A DNA stretch of 47,050 nt, from positions 1-47,050 of the IMG/VR virus record IMGVR_UViG_3300047493_000064; one strand, written 5' to 3'. Position 1 is the stretch's first letter. Every line of letters starts with the position of its first letter. The DNA comes from a virus. Positions 6,507 through 14,481 of the stretch are shown one piece after another. The notes below the pieces were generated by a model, which was not told the DNA's origin, made no database searches, and worked only from the letters and a program-made list of their open reading frames with translations. Made by a program: the position numbers and the translations under genes.

Positions 6507-6569
6507 TTTAAAGACTATATAAAGTCTTTAAAGGGGGGACGGCTCTTTTTAGTCGCCATCCCCTTTAAA
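6507..6569 (+). terminator. Two overlapping alternative hairpins
   Basis: Hairpin 1: TTTAAAGACT (6507-6516) with AGTCTTTAAA (6523-6532). Hairpin 2: TTTAAAGGGG (6527-6536) with CCCCTTTAAA (6560-6569). They share 6527-6532 and so are mutually exclusive, a layout seen in attenuators and antiterminators. The gap 6149-6644 otherwise holds the two 22-bp repeat arrays and one more hairpin, with no gene I can support. Confidence 0.5.
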
Positions 6570-6578
6570 AAACAAAAG

Positions 6579-6618
6579 GTAATAACTCGCTCTTCCTAAT
6601 TCACTATTGAGTTATTAC
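6579..6618 (+). terminator. 10-bp stem hairpin just upstream of the terminase C-half gene
   Basis: GTAATAACTC (6579-6588) and GAGTTATTAC (6609-6618) are perfect reverse complements with a 20-base loop, followed by TTTT. It could terminate transcripts coming through the 22-bp repeat zone or act in the leader of the gene starting at 6645. The stem is AT-rich and only moderately stable. Confidence 0.4.
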
Positions 6619-6644
6619 TTTTCTGTGAAGATTGAGTTAAGCTT

Positions 6645-6788
6645 GTGAAAACCAAGTTTAAATTCAATCAATACATGAAAAGTAAAGTTGTCAAATCCAT
6701 TAAACGAATCAAGAAAAAATGTGACGTTTATAATCTAGAAGTCAAAGACAATAACAATTACTTTGCAGAGGATATCCTCGTCCATAAT
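6645..6788 (+). other. Intein C-half coding segment
   Basis: Encodes up to 48 residues removed by protein splicing. It contains the block F aspartate (D27 in KKCDVYN), the penultimate histidine H47 and terminal asparagine N48; the next codon, TGT at 6789, is the C-extein nucleophile. All residues expected of a class 1 intein C-half are present. The first ~24 residues are very basic (KSKVVKSIKRIKKK), as in many natural split C-halves that pair electrostatically with their N-half. Confidence 0.92.
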
Positions 6789-7889
6789 TGTGACGATGCG
6801 AACAACGTTGTTGATGTAGAATCAGAAGTCATTCGTGTTGGGGTGAATGAATGGTGGGACTTTGTTATGTCCACTCGCGTTAGCAACTTCAAGACGGCTC
6901 GATGGATTGTCGCCCAACAAAGAACCCACACATTAGACCTGTCTGGCCATGTGCTTGCCAAGAACAATGATGACTGGATTCATTTGTGTTTACCGATGGA
7001 ATTTGAGAGTAATCGGCGGTGTCAAACAGTCCTTCTCAACAAAGAAACTTGGCAAGACCCGCGTCAACATGAAGGAGAGCTGTTATGGCCTCAAGGGATT
7101 GGGCCAAAAGAGCTTCAGAACATCAAATCAGACTTCAATTATGACTCCTATCGTATCTCTGGTCAGTTACAGCAGAGCCCTTCCCCTGAAGGAGGAGGCA
7201 TCATTCAAAAGAGTTGGTTCAAGTGGTGGAAGCAACCTGATTACCCTGAGTTTAAATATATCCTCCAGAGTTGGGATACAGCCTTAACCAGTAACGTTAA
7301 TAGCTGTTACAGTGCTTGTACAACATGGGGAGTGTTTGAAGAGAATGGTATCAAGAATATTATGCTCTTAAGCCTCTTTAGTGAAAAGTTAGAATATCCT
7401 GAACTTCGGAAAATGGCTGTCAGACTCTATAATAATTATGAGGATACGTTAATTGATGAACCTATCTACGGTATCAATAGAGCTCATCATATTCTTATTG
7501 AACAGAAAGTTAGCGGCTATTCTCTCTTGCAAGATTTAATGGCAACTAATATTCCTGTTTTGAAATTTAATCCTAATAAATATGGAGATGATACGGGACG
7601 AAAAGGAAAAGGAAAGATGGGACGTTGCCGTATTGTCACTCATTTGATGGAAAATGGCTTGGTATGGTTGCCAACAATAACCCCTGCCTGTCAGTTCTTG
7701 ACCGAAGATTCACAGCTGTTTCTGAAAGCAGCCACTCTTTTCCCCAATGATGAAAGCAACGATATCATCGATAGCATGAGTCAAGCCTTTATTCGCCTCA
7801 TTAGCTCTGGGTGGATTGCTAACAAAGAAGACCCTCGTGACTTTCCTGAAGAAGATAATTGGAAAAAACAAAAAAGGCGCTATTATTAA
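6645..7889 (+). CDS. terL (C-half): Split intein C-half + large terminase C-terminal part (rest of ATPase, nuclease)
   Basis: Residues 1-48 are an intein C-half: block F is CDVYNLEVKDNNNYFAEDIL and block G ends VHN, followed by Cys49 as the +1 residue. Residues 49-414 are terminase: CDD completes the Walker B motif begun in the gene at 45713; YRISGQLQQSP follows; the RNase H-like nuclease shows LQSWDTAL (D211), IEQKVSGYSLLQDL (E286) and NDIIDSM (D373/D376). GTG 6645 gives a 48-residue half; ATG 6675 would give 38, closer to usual sizes, and neither has a good ribosome site. Neither gene alone encodes a working terminase. Trans-splicing with the product of 45713-46558 would give ~549 residues, a normal TerL length. 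A frame stop at 6633 shows the gene is not continuous with anything upstream. Confidence 0.93.
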   Translation: MKTKFKFNQYMKSKVVKSIKRIKKKCDVYNLEVKDNNNYFAEDILVHNCDDANNVVDVESEVIRVGVNEWWDFVMSTRVSNFKTARWIVAQQRTHTLDLSGHVLAKNNDDWIHLCLPMEFESNRRCQTVLLNKETWQDPRQHEGELLWPQGIGPKELQNIKSDFNYDSYRISGQLQQSPSPEGGGIIQKSWFKWWKQPDYPEFKYILQSWDTALTSNVNSCYSACTTWGVFEENGIKNIMLLSLFSEKLEYPELRKMAVRLYNNYEDTLIDEPIYGINRAHHILIEQKVSGYSLLQDLMATNIPVLKFNPNKYGDDTGRKGKGKMGRCRIVTHLMENGLVWLPTITPACQFLTEDSQLFLKAATLFPNDESNDIIDSMSQAFIRLISSGWIANKEDPRDFPEEDNWKKQKRRYY

Positions 7890-7923
7890 AAGAATATTCT
7901 TTTTTACTGTCGTTTTTATAATA

Positions 7924-10485
7924 ATGAAAGATCAGACTTCTTTAGGTAACTATAGTCCTCCTTTGGAAGGAATTCCTGATCCCAATGCATCGAATCCTTC
8001 TCAGCCTTTTGAAAGTATCCACGGCAATAATCGTCTTCTCCAATTCCCTGATGGCAGTGCTGCTATTGAAGAGGCAACCAATCTGCCTAGAAAACAAACG
8101 GATAGTCACTTCCAAAATCTAGCAGATGTTTTAACCGAGATAGAAATTAAACAAATCGGCTTTGAATTAAAAGAAGCAGTTGAAGAAGATATCAGCAGTC
8201 AAGAAACATATCTCCACGCTCTCGCTGATGTCATTAAACTTCTCGGCCTTAATCTTGATGGCGATCGTGAAAAGGAAGATTTACCCTTTGAAGGAGCCAG
8301 CGGTATCTGCTCCACTGCCCTGTTTGAATCTCTCCTTGATATGCTGGCAACGGCCACCACTAGCCTTTACCCCCCTACAGGGATGGTCGATTGCGTTATT
8401 AATGGAGAAGTAACCCAAGAACTTCAAGACAAAGCTTATCGCAAGAAATTATTCTTTAATTATTATTTAACCCAAGTTGCCCATGAATTTAAAAAAGAAG
8501 GACGACGCGCTTTAACATGGGCCATTCTTGCTGGCTCTTGTTATAAAAAAGTCTATATTGATCCCCTTCTTCAAAGGCCCACCTCTCAATTTATTAGGCC
8601 TGAAGATTTCATTGTTAATACTCAATACGCTACCCATCTCAGTGCGCCGCGCAAAACTCACATTATTCGCATGTCAGGCAAAGAAATCAAGATTAGAATG
8701 ATGAATGGCCAATATCGAGATGATGAAACTTTAATAAAAGTCAATACTCAGCAAGAAGAACGAGGAGAAATACAAGAAGCCCTCGATGAAATAAGCGGAA
8801 GAGAGAGAACTAATTATAGTATTACTTTAGATCAAGAGTATACATTGTATGAAATCCATGCCGAATATTTCATACAAGGAGATAAACGAGCGCCTCACTA
8901 TGATTTGCCGATGCCTTATATTATTACGTTGGATGCCAATAGTGGGTATGTCTTAAGTATTATAAGGAATTGGGATAAGAATGATTTCTTAAGGAAGAAA
9001 AAAGAATATTTTGTTAATTATTCTTTATTCCCTGCGTTAGAAGGGGAAGGCTATGGGTTGGTTCATTATGCAGGGGGATTAGCAGAAGCTGCCACAGCGA
9101 TTAAAAGACAGTTGATTAACACAGGAACTTATGCGAACTTTCCAGGCGGTGTTTATTCAGCAGGCATTCGATTAGAGAATAACAATATAAGACCTTCTCC
9201 TGGGGAGTTTATTCCTATTCAAGCGGGAGGAGAAGCCATTGATAAGGTTTTAACGGCTCTTCCTTATAAAGAACCTTCTCCCACGTTAGGAACGCTGTTA
9301 ACAAGCATTGAAGATAGCATTAAGAAGCCTTCAGCCATTGTTAATCAGAAAGTAGCGGATATGACACCCCAAGCTCCTGTTGGGTCTGTGCTTGCCATGT
9401 TGGAGAGTTTACAGAAGGTGCCGAATGCAATTCTTGAAGGATTTCATGAGTCATTTGGACAGGAACTGATGTTATTCAATGATCGATTTGGTGAGTGGTT
9501 ACCACCGAATGTTCCTTATCCTTTTAAAGTTCCAGGCGGTCAACATGAAATTATGAAGCAGGACTTTGATGAAGATATAAAAATCATTCCAGCAAGTAAT
9601 CCTTCTTTACAAAATAGTAGCTATCGCTTTATGCAATCAGAAATCATTCTGACTCAAGCACGTCAGAGTCCTGATATTCATAATATGCGTTATGCGTATG
9701 AATATTTTTATAAAAATCTTGGATTGTCTCCAGAAGATATCCAACAACTTCTTCCTCCTCCTCCTCAACAGGCACCTCCGCCTTTTTCTGGTGATCCTGT
9801 TACTGAAAATACTTATTTGATGACCAATAAACCTGTTAGAGCGTCAATCGCGCAAGATCATGCAAGTCATCGAATGGTTCATCAATTGATTCTAGCAAAT
9901 CCACAAGTTGATCCAACTATCGCGGCGGCGGTAAAAGCCCATGATCAAGAACATGAAGCGTTAGAGTTCTTGGTTGATATGCAAGCGAGAATGAATATTC
10001 AATTGCCTCAAGACCCTTCTCAAATTCCACCAGAGGTACAGAATCAAATTGCTGTTCAAGCAGCACAAGTGGCGCAACAGAAGCTGCAAGAGTTACAAGC
10101 TGCACAACAACCGCCTCAACCTCAAATTGATCCAACTGTCGCTGCTATTGAAATTGAAAATATTCGCACACAACAACGCAGAGAAAGTGATTTAAATAAA
10201 ATAGAATTAGAGAAAATGAAATTAACTTTACAAGAAAACAAATTTAAAACAGAATCAGTATTAGCTGAGATGAAATTACAGCAAGACCGCGAGCGAGAAT
10301 TCTTAAAAGAACAGTGGGCCACTCGCCGCGAAGAACTGAAGCTCCAACAGGAAAAAGAGAGCGAGTTACTCCGCGCACAGCTAGAAGAGAAAAAACTAGA
10401 TATTGAGAATGCGCGTGAAGAGAGAGAAAGAATAGAAGAGCAACTGCAAAGAATTAATACTGCAACTCTTCCTAGTCAAGAATAG
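7924..10485 (+). CDS. Portal protein
   Basis: 853 residues from ATG 7924; an upstream in-frame start at 7816 lies inside the terminase gene and is unlikely. The order terminase then portal, the size, and the sequence style of podovirus portals support the call: acidic N-terminus, LPFEGASGICSTALFESLLD, a central mixed fold around GEGYGLVHYAGGLAEAATAI, then a long C-terminal coiled coil. The portal ring is the DNA entry channel and joins TerL and the neck. From residue ~690 the protein is very rich in Q, E, R and K (LQQEKESELLRAQLEEKK), resembling extended podovirus portal barrels. The ribosome site is weak. Confidence 0.85.
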   Translation: MKDQTSLGNYSPPLEGIPDPNASNPSQPFESIHGNNRLLQFPDGSAAIEEATNLPRKQTDSHFQNLADVLTEIEIKQIGFELKEAVEEDISSQETYLHALADVIKLLGLNLDGDREKEDLPFEGASGICSTALFESLLDMLATATTSLYPPTGMVDCVINGEVTQELQDKAYRKKLFFNYYLTQVAHEFKKEGRRALTWAILAGSCYKKVYIDPLLQRPTSQFIRPEDFIVNTQYATHLSAPRKTHIIRMSGKEIKIRMMNGQYRDDETLIKVNTQQEERGEIQEALDEISGRERTNYSITLDQEYTLYEIHAEYFIQGDKRAPHYDLPMPYIITLDANSGYVLSIIRNWDKNDFLRKKKEYFVNYSLFPALEGEGYGLVHYAGGLAEAATAIKRQLINTGTYANFPGGVYSAGIRLENNNIRPSPGEFIPIQAGGEAIDKVLTALPYKEPSPTLGTLLTSIEDSIKKPSAIVNQKVADMTPQAPVGSVLAMLESLQKVPNAILEGFHESFGQELMLFNDRFGEWLPPNVPYPFKVPGGQHEIMKQDFDEDIKIIPASNPSLQNSSYRFMQSEIILTQARQSPDIHNMRYAYEYFYKNLGLSPEDIQQLLPPPPQQAPPPFSGDPVTENTYLMTNKPVRASIAQDHASHRMVHQLILANPQVDPTIAAAVKAHDQEHEALEFLVDMQARMNIQLPQDPSQIPPEVQNQIAVQAAQVAQQKLQELQAAQQPPQPQIDPTVAAIEIENIRTQQRRESDLNKIELEKMKLTLQENKFKTESVLAEMKLQQDREREFLKEQWATRREELKLQQEKESELLRAQLEEKKLDIENAREERERIEEQLQRINTATLPSQE

Positions 10486-10513
10486 TATTAACATTGAAAA
10501 AAGGATAATAACT

Positions 10514-11377
10514 ATGTCAAAAAATTCTCCTGCTCATGTTTTAATGAGTCATGGTGGTAAAGAACATCACAAGAATACACATGATAAATTTTCAACAGCT
10601 AAGCCCCGTTGTTATGCCACAGGTGGCTATGCTGAAGGTGGTGATACCTATGATGAAGGTGGGGAAACCATGAGGCGAGGAGGTCGTCGTCATCGTGATA
10701 TGGGAGGACCTTTAGGTCCTGGATTTTTAGGTCCTGTAATGAACAATGCTAGCTGGGGACGTGCAGCTCCTCCTATGGGAGCTAATCCAGCAACTACAAA
10801 TCCTACGAGTTGGAGCCCTAATGATATGAGAGATGCAATGGCACGATATCAGCAGCAATATCCTGGTTACTCTAAAGGATATCATCAGGGTTACTCTAAA
10901 GGTGGTCATGCTGAAGGTGGGGAAACCATGAGGCGAGGAGGTCGTCGTCACCACGCTGATGGGGGGATGAACAGGAATCCTCATACTGGTCATCCCCAAT
11001 ATGGTATATTAGATGTTCTAGATAATATTCCTATTCTTGGTGATATTAAGCGAGCTCTCTTTGCTGAAGGTGGGGAAACCATGAGGCGAGGAGGTCGTCG
11101 TCACCACGCTGATGGAGGAGACACCATGAGGCGAGGAGGTCGTCGTCACCACGCTGATGGAGGAGACACCATGAGGCGAGGAGGTCGTCGTCACCACGCT
11201 GATGGAGGAGACACGATTCCCGTTGAAGGAAAGGCTCGTGCTAATGCAATAGGGGGGCCTCAATTTGCTCGTTCTGCATTGGGAGGAAATCGAGCTTTTG
11301 CAGAAGGAGGGGACATGATGCGTCGTGGTGGTCATCGTAGTCGTCGTCACCACGCTGATGGGGGTTATGATGACTAA
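10514..11377 (+). CDS. RGG/His-repeat virion-type protein with NPHTG module
   Basis: 287 residues; start supported by AAAAGGATAATAACT. A repeated module AEGGETMRRGGRRHHADGG occurs singly near residues 132-150 and as three tandem copies around 183-230, with partial copies at both ends. It is rich in Gly, Arg and His; RGG-type segments generally bind nucleic acid, so DNA or RNA contact inside the capsid is plausible. Between repeats is NPHTGHPQYGILD followed by a hydrophobic stretch (VLDNIPILGDIKRALFAEGG), also seen in the proteins at 18465 and 29136. Position directly after the portal suggests a virion or assembly role. No known family recognised. Confidence 0.7.
   Translation: MSKNSPAHVLMSHGGKEHHKNTHDKFSTAKPRCYATGGYAEGGDTYDEGGETMRRGGRRHRDMGGPLGPGFLGPVMNNASWGRAAPPMGANPATTNPTSWSPNDMRDAMARYQQQYPGYSKGYHQGYSKGGHAEGGETMRRGGRRHHADGGMNRNPHTGHPQYGILDVLDNIPILGDIKRALFAEGGETMRRGGRRHHADGGDTMRRGGRRHHADGGDTMRRGGRRHHADGGDTIPVEGKARANAIGGPQFARSALGGNRAFAEGGDMMRRGGHRSRRHHADGGYDD
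11063..11215 (+). repeat. Tandem 45-bp coding repeat
   Basis: A 45-bp (15-residue) unit starts at 11063, 11108 and 11153, with a partial fourth from 11198. The second and third units are identical at DNA level and the first differs only at a few bases near its start. A single matching unit sits at 10910. The near-identity implies recent expansion or ongoing homogenisation, so copy number is likely to vary between isolates. Confidence 0.9.
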
Positions 11378-11738
11378 TCGTCGATATCCTCGATATTATT
11401 CAGATGGAGGAGATACTCTTCCTCCATCTACTCCTTATGTGCCTGAACCAAGTGCTGATACGGATTTAAAAAGAGGCGGTCGTCGTCATCGAGCGACAGG
11501 AGGATCCATGTGTCGTGGTGGTCGTCGTCATTATGATGATGGAGGAACAGCTCAATCAGCACCATCATCAAACGGTTCTGATATATGGGGCACTCTTGGT
11601 CACATAGCTGAAATAGCTGCCCCGTTCTTACCTATGTTGCTTGCTTTAAAAAAAGGAGGAGAAGTAAGACAATCTAAGAGACTTCGACGAGCAGTAGGTG
11701 GAGCAGGAAAAACTCGTAAGAATTATCCTTATACATAA
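11367..11738 (+). CDS. Second RGG/His-rich protein
   Basis: About 123 residues, starting at ATG 11367 or 11370 (GGGGG just upstream) and overlapping the end of the preceding gene by ~10 bp. It carries the same kinds of motif, LKRGGRRHRATGG and MCRGGRRHYDDGG, so it probably arose from that gene. A hydrophobic segment (IAEIAAPFLPMLLALKKGGE) precedes a basic tail. The arginine/glycine repeats suggest nucleic-acid contact. Unknown family; likely expressed with the portal-proximal gene. An intrinsic terminator follows at 11804. Confidence 0.6.
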   Translation: MMTNRRYPRYYSDGGDTLPPSTPYVPEPSADTDLKRGGRRHRATGGSMCRGGRRHYDDGGTAQSAPSSNGSDIWGTLGHIAEIAAPFLPMLLALKKGGEVRQSKRLRRAVGGAGKTRKNYPYT

Positions 11739-11803
11739 ATTAGCAATTATAAGGTTAATGTTTAAGGTTTTTGAAAATATGATTAATCATTAAAAATAAT
11801 TTA

Positions 11804-11834
11804 AACATTCTTATAACCTGAAGAATGTTTTTTT
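11804..11834 (+). terminator. Rho-independent terminator
   Basis: AACATTCTT (11804-11812) pairs perfectly with AAGAATGTT (11821-11829) across an 8-base loop and runs into seven Ts. It closes the terminase-C / portal / RGG-protein transcript. The remainder of 11739-11899 contains no gene. Confidence 0.8.
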
Positions 11835-11899
11835 ATTTGTAATGATTTACAAAAAGTGTAAATTATTATCATATTAATTTTATTTTGTGGAATTTGTTT

Positions 11900-12115
11900 A
11901 TGAATTTAGAAGCTTATAATGTTTTTTTAAAAACTCGTTTAAATGAAGTAAGGGCTCCGTTGACAGAAAATATTTTAAATTCACTTAGTAATTTAGAAGA
12001 TAAAAGAATATATCGTTTGGTTGGTTCGAGAGATGTTTTAAATGAAGTAATAAATGGTCTCGATGGTCTGTTAAAGGATTTTTATAATACTAACAAAATA
12101 GAGACGGTTGAATAA
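11900..12115 (+). CDS. Hypothetical 71-aa protein
   Basis: Not recognised. ATG 11900 is preferred over an upstream in-frame TTG (11885), though only a weak GTGGA-like site precedes it. Small, helical and acidic (VRAPLTENILNSLSNLEDKR, then VLNEVINGLDGLLKDFYN). Its stop overlaps the ATG of the GroES-like gene (TAATG), so the two are likely co-translated; it is the first gene after a terminator and probably follows a new promoter that I cannot pin down. Confidence 0.6.
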   Translation: MNLEAYNVFLKTRLNEVRAPLTENILNSLSNLEDKRIYRLVGSRDVLNEVINGLDGLLKDFYNTNKIETVE

Positions 12116-12477
12116 TGGAAGAATCATTTTGTAAACAACAAATTGGTATTGATCCTGAAGTCTTAGGTTATCAGGTCCTTGTGAAAGGACCCATTTTACA
12201 TGATAAGACAAAAGGTGGAATCATTTTGACTGACTCTTTGATTAAAGAACAGCAACGTCGTCAGAATATTGGTCTAATTTTAAAAATTGGTCCAACGGCT
12301 TTTAAAGATCGATGTGCCGATCGTAAATGTGAAGTAGGTCAATGGGTTGCTTACAGTAATTTTGAACGTAGTCCGGAATATATTAATGATTTTGTCTTAT
12401 ATTATATTAGTGATGCTCATATCTTGGCTCGTTACAGTGAAGAAGATGTTGAAAAAATATTGGAAAGATTTAAATAA
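12115..12477 (+). CDS. GroES-like co-chaperonin (Cpn10 fold)
   Basis: 120 residues. The Cpn10 barrel is visible: a first strand GYQVLVKG, a mobile-loop-like segment ILHDKTKGGIILTDSL, a middle strand NIGLILKIGPTAF, then EVGQWVAYSNFERSPEY and a final strand LYYISDAHILARY. This follows the GroES pattern of 'V(L)V...T.GGI.L...V..G.V..VG.G.....VGD.V.Y'. Phage versions (T4 gp31, related podovirus proteins) replace host GroES in folding the capsid protein with host GroEL. Its place just before scaffold and capsid genes fits that role. Confidence 0.85.
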   Translation: MEESFCKQQIGIDPEVLGYQVLVKGPILHDKTKGGIILTDSLIKEQQRRQNIGLILKIGPTAFKDRCADRKCEVGQWVAYSNFERSPEYINDFVLYYISDAHILARYSEEDVEKILERFK

Positions 12478-12502
12478 AGATTAATAAACAGGATAGGGTG
12501 GT

Positions 12503-13573
12503 ATGGAAGAGAAAGAAGTTATTGAAGGTTATTCTCCTAGTTTTTCAAATGATGGTTTTACTGATAATTCTGTTTATACTGAAACAATTCCTGATGAACA
12601 AACAAATGAAGCAGACTTAGAGAGTTCGCTAAGACCTCGCAAAAAAAAGGTTTCTTCTGATCGTCGTTTCGATCAATTAATGTATGAACGTGATCTTTTA
12701 GAACAGCAGAATAATTTTAAAAATTCTGTTATTGAAGATCAACAGCGTCAACTTCAAGAAATTCAAAATCAATTACAGCACAAAGATAAATTATCGAATG
12801 ATTATTTTGAGACCGCACTACAGGAACGAGAAAGTGCGATCATTCGAGAAATAAAGCGGGCTAAAGAAGACGGTGATGTTGATGTTGAAGTAAAATTAAT
12901 TGAAGAATTAGCTGATATTAAAGCTAAGAAAAGCACTAATTCTTTATTTCAATATCAACAGCAAGAACAGGCAGCGGAAAGAGTTGAGCGTTTTAAGCAA
13001 CAAGACTATGTTCCTATCGAGACAACTATTCCAACGAATAATTCAAATGTTCCTGCTGAGTTTCGGGAATGGTTAGAAGAAAATACGTGGTATAATACTA
13101 GTCCTCGATTACGACAAGAAGCTGATGTTATTGCTCAAGATTTAAGTGATCGTTTCGCCTTTAATAATGAAGGTCATTTAATTGGAACACCATATTTCTT
13201 TCAGTGCGTTACCGATTCTATGCAAGATCGTTATAGATTAGCAAATAAAGCTCCTGCTAGGAAGATGATGGAAAGAGATGCCTATGAAGATGAAATTGTT
13301 GTTCCTGAATATGAATCCCCCGTTAATAATGTAGCCCCTGTCACCAGAAGAGGAATTAATATGGCTGATCAATATGTACAAAACCGTTTTCCATCACAAG
13401 GTCAAAATACCGTACGTGCTTTAACGAAAGAAGAATATGCGATTGCACGGCATTTACCTATTCGTCAAAAAGGAGAAGGAGAAGTTGATCTTGTTAGGCG
13501 TTATGCGCAAGCCAAGAATTATCCAAGGAGTCCTCTTGAAGGGGGAAGTCCTTGGCGTTTAACTATTAGGTAA
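12503..13573 (+). CDS. Putative scaffolding protein
   Basis: 356 residues; AGGATAGGGTGGT precedes the ATG. Residues ~60-170 form a long charged, Q-rich coiled coil (LLEQQNNFKNSVIEDQQRQL and following) flanked by an acidic disordered N-terminus. A compact W-containing stretch follows (FREWLEENTWYNTSPRLRQE), then DAIAQDLSDRFAF-like helices. Size, coiled-coil content and position between portal and major capsid genes fit an internal scaffold, which guides capsid assembly and leaves before maturation. The family cannot be proven by eye. Confidence 0.65.
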   Translation: MEEKEVIEGYSPSFSNDGFTDNSVYTETIPDEQTNEADLESSLRPRKKKVSSDRRFDQLMYERDLLEQQNNFKNSVIEDQQRQLQEIQNQLQHKDKLSNDYFETALQERESAIIREIKRAKEDGDVDVEVKLIEELADIKAKKSTNSLFQYQQQEQAAERVERFKQQDYVPIETTIPTNNSNVPAEFREWLEENTWYNTSPRLRQEADVIAQDLSDRFAFNNEGHLIGTPYFFQCVTDSMQDRYRLANKAPARKMMERDAYEDEIVVPEYESPVNNVAPVTRRGINMADQYVQNRFPSQGQNTVRALTKEEYAIARHLPIRQKGEGEVDLVRRYAQAKNYPRSPLEGGSPWRLTIR

Positions 13574-13583
13574 GGATAAGATT

Positions 13584-14054
13584 ATGAGCAGAATGGCAAG
13601 ATCAATAAAAATAGATCGCCCCCATGAACGGGGAGAAGAGAGAGAAGCAGTTTCCTTAGGAGAAGATAGTGCTTTTAATTTACCAAAGCATTTTCTCGAA
13701 AAATATCCTGACAAAAGTTTTTGTTTTATTCCTTATCTCTGTGGGGGAGTTGAATTGACCGATGATTATTATGATGCAATTTATAAAAGAAAGTTTGAAC
13801 CTGTACTGTCAACAAGCTTTCCAGAATTATGTCGCAGGATGCCTAATTCTCCTTTTGCCAAAAAAGAGGATGATAATCTGATTAAAGTAAAAGGTCAAGC
13901 TGTCATGATGCGTTCTGTAGAGGATAAAAAGGCTGAGGATGATAAGTATAATGAATATAATGCTCGCCAAGAATACTTAATCAATCTTCATAGACAAAAT
14001 CCTCAGAATCCTGCTTTATTTGTTGATGAAAGACGGTGGGTGTCCGCTGGATAA
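13584..14054 (+). CDS. Hypothetical head-region protein
   Basis: 156 residues, unrecognised. Start supported by AAGGATAAGATT. The N-terminus is basic and charged; the middle has FCFIPYLCGGVELTDDYYDA; the C-terminal part is a charged helix (RSVEDKKAEDDKYNEYNARQ) ending VDERRWVSAG. Located between the scaffold candidate and the capsid operon, so a head-completion or assembly role is plausible. It overlaps the next open frame by 35 bp. Confidence 0.6.
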   Translation: MSRMARSIKIDRPHERGEEREAVSLGEDSAFNLPKHFLEKYPDKSFCFIPYLCGGVELTDDYYDAIYKRKFEPVLSTSFPELCRRMPNSPFAKKEDDNLIKVKGQAVMMRSVEDKKAEDDKYNEYNARQEYLINLHRQNPQNPALFVDERRWVSAG

Positions 14055-14481
14055 TAATTTTTCAAATGGAAATAATCGTCTTGAAGCTCTTAAATTAGCT
14101 TTTGAAATAGCTTTCAAGGTTGAAGCTTTTAATCGAAGACAAACGCCTGAAGAACGCTATTGTTCATTAGAAGAAGTTTTCGATCTATCTAATATTCTTT
14201 ATGAATATATTGTTAAACCCAATTTAATAGGATTTCCGATGACAGATACAAAAATTTATGTAGGTGCAACTAACCTTACCAAAGGAAAGGTTACTGTTGA
14301 ATTTGAAGGATTGCCTGATACAGCAAGATTCTTTTTGAGTCATCGAGTAATAGCAGGAACACCTGGATTTTTATCTATTCCTGTTTGGGATGACAAGAGT
14401 TTCACAATTACTTCATCAAGCGATGAAGATGAAAGTATCATTGATTGGTTAGTTGTTAATCCACCAGAAGAGACTAAGTAA
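14020..14481 (+). CDS. Hypothetical head-region protein with C-terminal beta domain
   Basis: Up to 153 residues. The start is uncertain: ATG 14020 or 14026 lies in the end of the preceding gene without a clear ribosome site, and the true beginning may be near DNNFSNGNNRLEALKLAF. The N-terminal half is helical (LEALKLAFEIAFKVEAFNRR). The C-terminal half looks like a small beta sandwich (KIYVGATNLTKGKVTVEFEG, then ARFFLSHRVIAGTPGFLSIP). This mix recalls small head-decoration or completion proteins. No firm family. Confidence 0.55.
   Translation: MLMKDGGCPLDNNFSNGNNRLEALKLAFEIAFKVEAFNRRQTPEERYCSLEEVFDLSNILYEYIVKPNLIGFPMTDTKIYVGATNLTKGKVTVEFEGLPDTARFFLSHRVIAGTPGFLSIPVWDDKSFTITSSSDEDESIIDWLVVNPPEETK

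Noticed and set aside
7816-7923. Upstream extension of the portal into the terminase gene
   Set aside because: It overlaps terL by 74 bases and adds a hydrophobic stretch (RIFFFTVVFIIM) atypical of portals; ATG 7924 gives the expected acidic start.
10727-11353. Minus-strand open frames opposite the RGG-repeat gene
   Set aside because: They are produced by the repetitive, biased codons of the + strand gene, start without ribosome sites and have low-complexity S/T-rich translations.
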